Part shown: piece by piece, positions 6,476 through 8,895 of the stretch
How the letters are laid out: every line of letters starts with the position of its first letter
Position numbering within the stretch: the first letter of the stretch is position 1
Assembly (NCBI GenBank): GCA_050698355.1
Contig: JBOHBN010000398.1
Coordinates: forward strand, 1 to 8,895
Length of the DNA stretch: 8,895 bases
Source of the DNA: JBOHBN01 sp050698355
GTDB lineage: Bacteria > Actinomycetota > Actinomycetes > Streptosporangiales > WHST01
Direction: 5' to 3'
Program-made: the position numbers and the translations under genes
The notes under the pieces: model-generated
What the model saw: the letters and a program-made list of their open reading frames with translations, nothing else
Told to the model about the DNA's origin: nothing
The model's database searches: none

Positions 6476-7101
6476 CGGTCGGGCCAGCGCGGCTGCTGCG
6501 GATAGGGGCTGTACGTCCGCAGGTACAGCTCCCGGACCGCCTGCTCGGCCTGCTGCGCCGGTAAGGGGGGCCGCCGGCCCGCGCGGATGGCCCATACCAG
6601 CGCCTCCACCTCGGGCAACGGCAGGTAGCCGCTCCGGGCGGTACGGAAGACCACGGTCGCCGAACGGCCCTGTGCGTCGCCATGGGCCTCCAGGGTGGGT
6701 ATCTGGGGCGTCACGCTCCAGCCGTTGTTGGCGGTGGCCACCCGCAGCATCTGGGCGGTGGCGAGGTCGACCCGGTGGGTCCGGAACCCGCCGCGCACGG
6801 TCACCTCCGTACCGCGCAGGCGTGCGCCACAGCGAACGACCCGGAAGAAGGCCCAGACAATCACGAAGAGCACGCCGAGCATCAGCACGAGCAGAAGTAC
6901 ACCGAGGACACGCAGGGCCCCGCCGAACCCCAGGAAGGTCGCGGTCAGGAGCCCCCCGATCGGCAGCACCACTACGACGCAGATCGAGGAGAGGACGATC
7001 ACGACGACCTTGTTGGCGGTCGGCAGACCCGCGCTGAGCGGCACGTACGGCGGCGCGGGCCGGGCGTTGCGGGGACCGGGAGGCGTGGGTGACGGTCGCA
7101 T
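6472..7101 (-). CDS. Two-helix membrane protein of unknown function, possibly PH-like
   Basis: A 209-aa protein that I do not recognise with certainty. The N-terminal tail is proline-rich (1-28). Two strong hydrophobic helices follow (about 30-58 and 61-88), then a C-terminal soluble part (about 90-175) with a beta-rich pattern (GTEVTVRGGFRTHRVDLATAQML, RSATVVFRT) that resembles bacterial PH-like domains fused to membrane helices, and a basic/proline tail ending PQQPRWPDR. The ATG start at 7099-7101 has no Shine-Dalgarno. A TACCTT -10-like sequence (minus strand, 7115-7110) lies about 8 bases from the ATG, so the mRNA could be leaderless. It is the only minus-strand gene and is not part of the conserved block I know from mycobacteria. 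PH-like assignment is inference. Confidence 0.75.
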   Translation of the reverse strand: MRPSPTPPGPRNARPAPPYVPLSAGLPTANKVVVIVLSSICVVVVLPIGGLLTATFLGFGGALRVLGVLLLVLMLGVLFVIVWAFFRVVRCGARLRGTEVTVRGGFRTHRVDLATAQMLRVATANNGWSVTPQIPTLEAHGDAQGRSATVVFRTARSGYLPLPEVEALVWAIRAGRRPPLPAQQAEQAVRELYLRTYSPYPQQPRWPDR

Positions 7102-7171
7102 GTCGGCGCAAGGTATCAGCCCGGATGTCGCACCGTCCCCCTAACGACGGCACAACGGTGCGCGGGGTCGG

Positions 7172-7200
7172 CTGACCGAGCCCGACGGCCGATGTAGGTT
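7172..7200 (+). promoter_or_regulatory. Promoter for the DUF151 gene
   Basis: CTGACC (7172-7177), a 17-bp spacer and TAGGTT (7195-7200). The -10 and spacing are identical to the garA promoter and nearby flanking bases are similar (ACGGC before the -10, a G after it). The predicted start is near 7207, with a leader of about 66 bases. The promoter is divergent from the minus-strand membrane-protein gene. Confidence 0.65.
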
Positions 7201-7272
7201 GGCACGTGGAAAGTTCGCCTTCGGACCACCGCGGTGCCTGGGCCAGCGACGAATCGGGGCGGTGAGCGCACG

Positions 7273-7773
7273 ATGAACCGAATGGACGTCGTGGGCGTCC
7301 GAGTAGAGATGCCCTCACAGCAGCCCGTCCTCCTGCTGAAGGAGGAGGAGGGGGAGCGGTACCTGCCGATCTGGATCGGTCCGGTGGAGGCCAGCGCGAT
7401 CGCGTACGCGCAGAACGGTGTCACTCCGCCGCGGCCGCTGACCCACGACCTGATGCGTGACGTGCTGGAGGCCTGCCAGCTGGGGCTCACCGAGGTGCGG
7501 ATCAACGCCGTGCACGAGAGCACGTTCTACGCCGACCTCGTGTTCTCCAACGGAGTCGAGGTGAGCGCGCGTCCGTCGGACTCGGTGGCTCTCGCATTGC
7601 GCACCGGCGCCACGATCCTCTGCACCGAGGAGGTACTCGGCGCGGAGGGTGTCGCGATGCCGAATGAGCAGGAGGACGAGGTCGAGAAGTTCCGCGAGTT
7701 CCTCGACACGATCTCGCCGGAGGACTTCGGGCGGCACCTGGGCGACACGCCGCCGGGGTCGTCGCCCAGCTGA
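7273..7773 (+). CDS. DUF151 bifunctional nuclease family protein
   Basis: A 166-aa protein of the DUF151 family (equivalent to Rv1829), whose studied members were described as having RNase and DNase activity. Diagnostic blocks: VVGVRVEMPSQQPVLLLKE, RYLPIWIG (residues about 31-38), RPLTHDLMRDVLEA (about 56-69), TFYADLVF and ARPSDSVALALR (about 98-109), with an acidic C-terminal region ending EVEKFREFLDTISPEDFGRHLG. The start is ATG 7273, chosen because homologues begin a few residues before VVGVRVE; the weak GGTGAG (7261-7266) lies six bases upstream. An in-frame GTG at 7234 gives a longer N-terminus that looks non-conserved. The gene has its own promoter and is followed by the second MerR gene. 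Family firm; activity of this protein not shown. Confidence 0.92.
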   Translation: MNRMDVVGVRVEMPSQQPVLLLKEEEGERYLPIWIGPVEASAIAYAQNGVTPPRPLTHDLMRDVLEACQLGLTEVRINAVHESTFYADLVFSNGVEVSARPSDSVALALRTGATILCTEEVLGAEGVAMPNEQEDEVEKFREFLDTISPEDFGRHLGDTPPGSSPS

Positions 7774-7793
7774 CATCTACGACAGCGAGAACC

Positions 7794-7816
7794 CTCTACC
7801 TGAACTTTAGGTCGAG
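7794..7816. promoter_or_regulatory. 23-bp dyad, candidate MerR-type operator
   Basis: The half-sites CTCnACCTnAA and TTnAGGTnGAG are perfectly complementary around a central C at 7805 (18 of 23 positions symmetrical; the exceptions fall at evenly spaced non-conserved positions). A long AT-containing dyad in this GC-rich context, ahead of a MerR gene, is typical of a MerR-family operator. It lies about 30 bases upstream of the -35 rather than between -35 and -10, so the way it would act is unclear. Confidence 0.6.
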
Positions 7817-7844
7817 TTTTTCGGCCGACGCGCCGGTCGTGTAG

Positions 7845-7873
7845 TTGACCGCCTGACCGCCTGGGCTTACCGT
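7845..7873 (+). promoter_or_regulatory. Promoter for the second MerR gene
   Basis: TTGACC (7845-7850), a 17-bp spacer and TACCGT (7868-7873). The predicted start is near 7880, with a leader of about 60 bases. The -35 lies in a tandem 8-bp repeat (TGACCGCC twice, 7846-7861). The leader contains a small inverted repeat GTGTA-GT-TACAC (7898-7909). Confidence 0.6.
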
Positions 7874-7940
7874 CCAAAGAGACGCAAGAGTTCACGGGTG
7901 TAGTTACACAACATGCACCGGCGAAGCGGAGGTCGGGGTA

Positions 7941-8528
7941 GTGGTCAGCGAGGACACGGCGGACGCCGGTACGACGGGACCGGCCCACAGGCAGGCCGTC
8001 GAGCAGGGGTTGCTCTTCGAGGGCCCTGCCCCTCAGGTGCCCGAGTACATGGGGTTCCGCGGGCCGGCCGCGTGCAGCGCGGCAGGCATCAGCTACCGGC
8101 AGCTGGACTACTGGGCGCGCACGGGCCTGGTCGCGCCGACGATCCGCGACGCGCGCGGGTCGGGCAGCCAGCGACTGTACGGCTTCCGTGACGTCGTCGT
8201 GTTGAAGGTCGTCAAGCGGTTGCTCGACGCCGGCGTCTCGCTGCAGCAGATCCGCGCCGCCGTCGACCACCTGCGCAACCAGGGCGTGGAGGACCTGTCC
8301 CAGGTCACGCTGATGAGCGACGGCGCGAGTGTGTACGAGTGCACGTCGACCGACGAGGTCGTCGACCTGCTCCAGGGCGGGCAGGGTGTGTTCGGCATCG
8401 CGCTCGGTCGGGTATGGCGCGAGGTGGAGGGCACCCTCGCCGAGCTCCCCGGTGAGCTGCCGGAACAGCCGGACACGGACGACCCGCGCGATGAGCTCGC
8501 GGCTCGCCGCGCTGATCGCGCCAGCTGA
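7941..8528 (+). CDS. MerR-family transcriptional regulator (Rv1830-like)
   Basis: A 195-aa protein. The N-terminus is probably disordered (1-40). A MerR winged helix-turn-helix domain follows (about 44-115): CSAAGISYRQLDYWARTGLV, the wing GSGSQRLYGFRD, and VVKRLLDAGVSLQQIRAAVDHLR. The C-terminal part (about 120-170) contains SDGASVYECTSTDEVVDLL and GGQGVFGIALGRVW, a signature of the Rv1830-type regulators encoded after the DUF151 gene. The tail is acidic. The start is GTG 7941, with GGAGG at 7928-7932 eight bases upstream. The cysteines at 45 and 134 do not form the usual metal-sensing pattern, so the signal is unknown. Autoregulation through the dyad at 7794-7816 is possible but inferred. 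A terminator-like hairpin follows at 8587-8607. Confidence 0.92.
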   Translation: MVSEDTADAGTTGPAHRQAVEQGLLFEGPAPQVPEYMGFRGPAACSAAGISYRQLDYWARTGLVAPTIRDARGSGSQRLYGFRDVVVLKVVKRLLDAGVSLQQIRAAVDHLRNQGVEDLSQVTLMSDGASVYECTSTDEVVDLLQGGQGVFGIALGRVWREVEGTLAELPGELPEQPDTDDPRDELAARRADRAS

Positions 8529-8586
8529 CCGGGACGGTCCCTGTCCCTACGTCTGCACATCCGCACGTACCTCTCCGTTGACCCGT

Positions 8587-8607
8587 ACCCGCACCGCGCG
8601 TGCGGGT
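8587..8607 (+). terminator. Hairpin after the second MerR gene, terminator-like
   Basis: ACCCGCAC and GTGCGGGT form a perfect 8-bp stem around a 5-base loop (CGCGC), 58 bases after the stop codon. There is no U-run, which is common for actinobacterial terminators but leaves the function unproven. Confidence 0.5.
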
Positions 8608-8619
8608 CGGCCCTTACGG

Positions 8620-8707
8620 AAATGACCACGTTATGTGGGCGGAGTACGCCTTTTCGGGGCCTGCAGGCATCGAGAAGGCGGCATTGACCCACATAACGTG
8701 GTCATTT
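8620..8707. repeat. 88-bp nested palindrome with perfect 20-bp arms
   Basis: The outer arms (8620-8639, AAATGACCACGTTATGTGGG, and its exact complement 8688-8707) enclose two equal 7-base unpaired segments. Inside is a 10-bp stem (CGCCTTTTCG 8647-8656, CGAGAAGGCG 8671-8680; nine pairs plus one G-T) and a 14-base centre that itself contains the palindrome GCCTGCAGGC. The plan is symmetrical: 20+7+10+14+10+7+20. It carries no gene. It is unrelated to the two GAACATG elements. I find no convincing target duplication, only GG on both sides. It could be another miniature transposon or a palindromic repeat. Confidence 0.8.
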
Positions 8708-8820
8708 GGGGCGGGTAGGTCGGCGTGTAGCGGGCCCTGAACAGCCGCGGGACCGCGTAACCGGCGACCGGCTCGACGCGCCGCGTGCCGGGTACGGTGC
8801 CGTCTCGCCCCGCGAGCCGG

Positions 8821-8826
8821 TATGTT
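8821..8826 (+). promoter_or_regulatory. Probable -10 of the glycine riboswitch transcript
   Basis: TATGTT fits TAnnnT and lies about 20 bases before the riboswitch-like sequence. The -35 at the right spacing (TGCCGT, 8798-8803) is weak, so only the -10 is convincing. Confidence 0.4.
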
Positions 8827-8844
8827 GGAGGCAGGTTCAGCGAC

Positions 8845-8895
8845 CCTGCGCGGGGGAGACCCGAGGCCCCCGGCAAGTCGGGGCTGAGGGCGCCG
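8845..8895 (+). promoter_or_regulatory. Glycine riboswitch, first part of aptamer, cut off at window end
   Basis: The sequence has a CGGGGGAGAC box, a G/C hairpin (GCCCC 8866-8870 with GGGGC 8880-8884, and flanking CCC/GGG), then GGGCGCCG running into the window edge. Actinobacterial glycine aptamers have GGGAGA, a variable hairpin and GGCGCCGAAGG in this order. The window stops just before the expected AAGG, so only about half of one aptamer is visible. Actinobacteria usually carry this riboswitch before gcvP, and gcvH is in the same block, so a glycine cleavage gene is expected downstream. The left boundary is approximate. Confidence 0.65.

Larger units (their letters stand above)
8529..8844. 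other. Gene-free region between the second MerR gene and the riboswitch
   Basis: No convincing gene on either strand. Apart from the terminator-like hairpin, the 88-bp palindrome and the possible -10, I see nothing recognisable in it. The minus-strand open frame across 8631-8876 runs through the palindrome and the riboswitch and resembles no known protein. Confidence 0.6.

Noticed and set aside
5756..7318. 520-codon minus-strand open frame
   Set aside because: It is antisense to ftsR and runs through the unrelated minus-strand gene in another frame. The Arg/Ala/Pro-rich translation has no recognisable domain and is a typical high-GC shadow.
8620..8707. CRISPR repeat or phage attachment site
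   Set aside because: There is one inverted pair with no direct-repeat array, and no tRNA or integrase in the window.
8631..8876. Small minus-strand gene near the right end
   Set aside because: The frame crosses the palindrome and the riboswitch-like sequence, has no convincing ribosome binding site and no family resemblance.

Overview
The window comes from the chromosome of a high-GC actinomycete (Actinomycetota). Codon third positions are strongly G/C, GTG starts are common, and the gene order (DUF881 – small basic protein – DUF881 – gcvH – FHA/garA – ftsR – DUF151 – MerR) is the conserved actinobacterial block found in Mycobacterium tuberculosis around Rv1823-Rv1830. A mannose-1-phosphate guanylyltransferase/phosphomannomutase-like gene at the left end and a zinc ribbon on the FHA protein argue against Mycobacterium or Corynebacterium. 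I cannot name the genus.

Layout. Bases 1-2475 hold most of a fused sugar-nucleotide pyrophosphorylase/pseudo-phosphomannomutase; its first few codons lie off the left edge. A 121-bp miniature inverted-repeat element (2476-2596) separates it from a compact three-gene envelope cassette (2606-4567): DUF881, small basic membrane protein, DUF881. gcvH (4634-5014) follows, then a second, diverged copy of the miniature element (5014-5131). A clear promoter (TTGACC-N17-TAGGTT) then drives garA/odhI-like FHA (5244-5765) and the overlapping ftsR (5762-6475). A minus-strand two-helix membrane protein (6472-7101) converges on ftsR, and the two share a CTAG that supplies both stop codons. Divergent from it is a DUF151 bifunctional-nuclease-family gene (7273-7773) with its own CTGACC-N17-TAGGTT promoter. 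A second MerR gene (7941-8528) has a TTGACC-N17-TACCGT promoter and a 23-bp dyad upstream. The last 367 bases have no gene. They hold a terminator-like hairpin, an 88-bp nested palindrome with perfect 20-bp arms, a probable promoter, and the first part of what looks like a glycine riboswitch, cut off by the window end. The expected downstream gene is a glycine cleavage gene such as gcvP.

How it fits together. The genes link envelope supply (GDP-mannose-type nucleotide sugar; DUF881/Sbp membrane proteins), glycine cleavage (GcvH and the riboswitch), central carbon/nitrogen control (GarA-type FHA switch) and growth or division control (FtsR). The gene set is ordinary core genome. The unusual material lies between the genes: two related TNA-targeting miniature elements inserted exactly at stop codons, with covarying terminal arms; a separate symmetrical palindrome; a candidate MerR operator; and three closely similar promoters. 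I see no evidence here for a wholly new multi-gene system.
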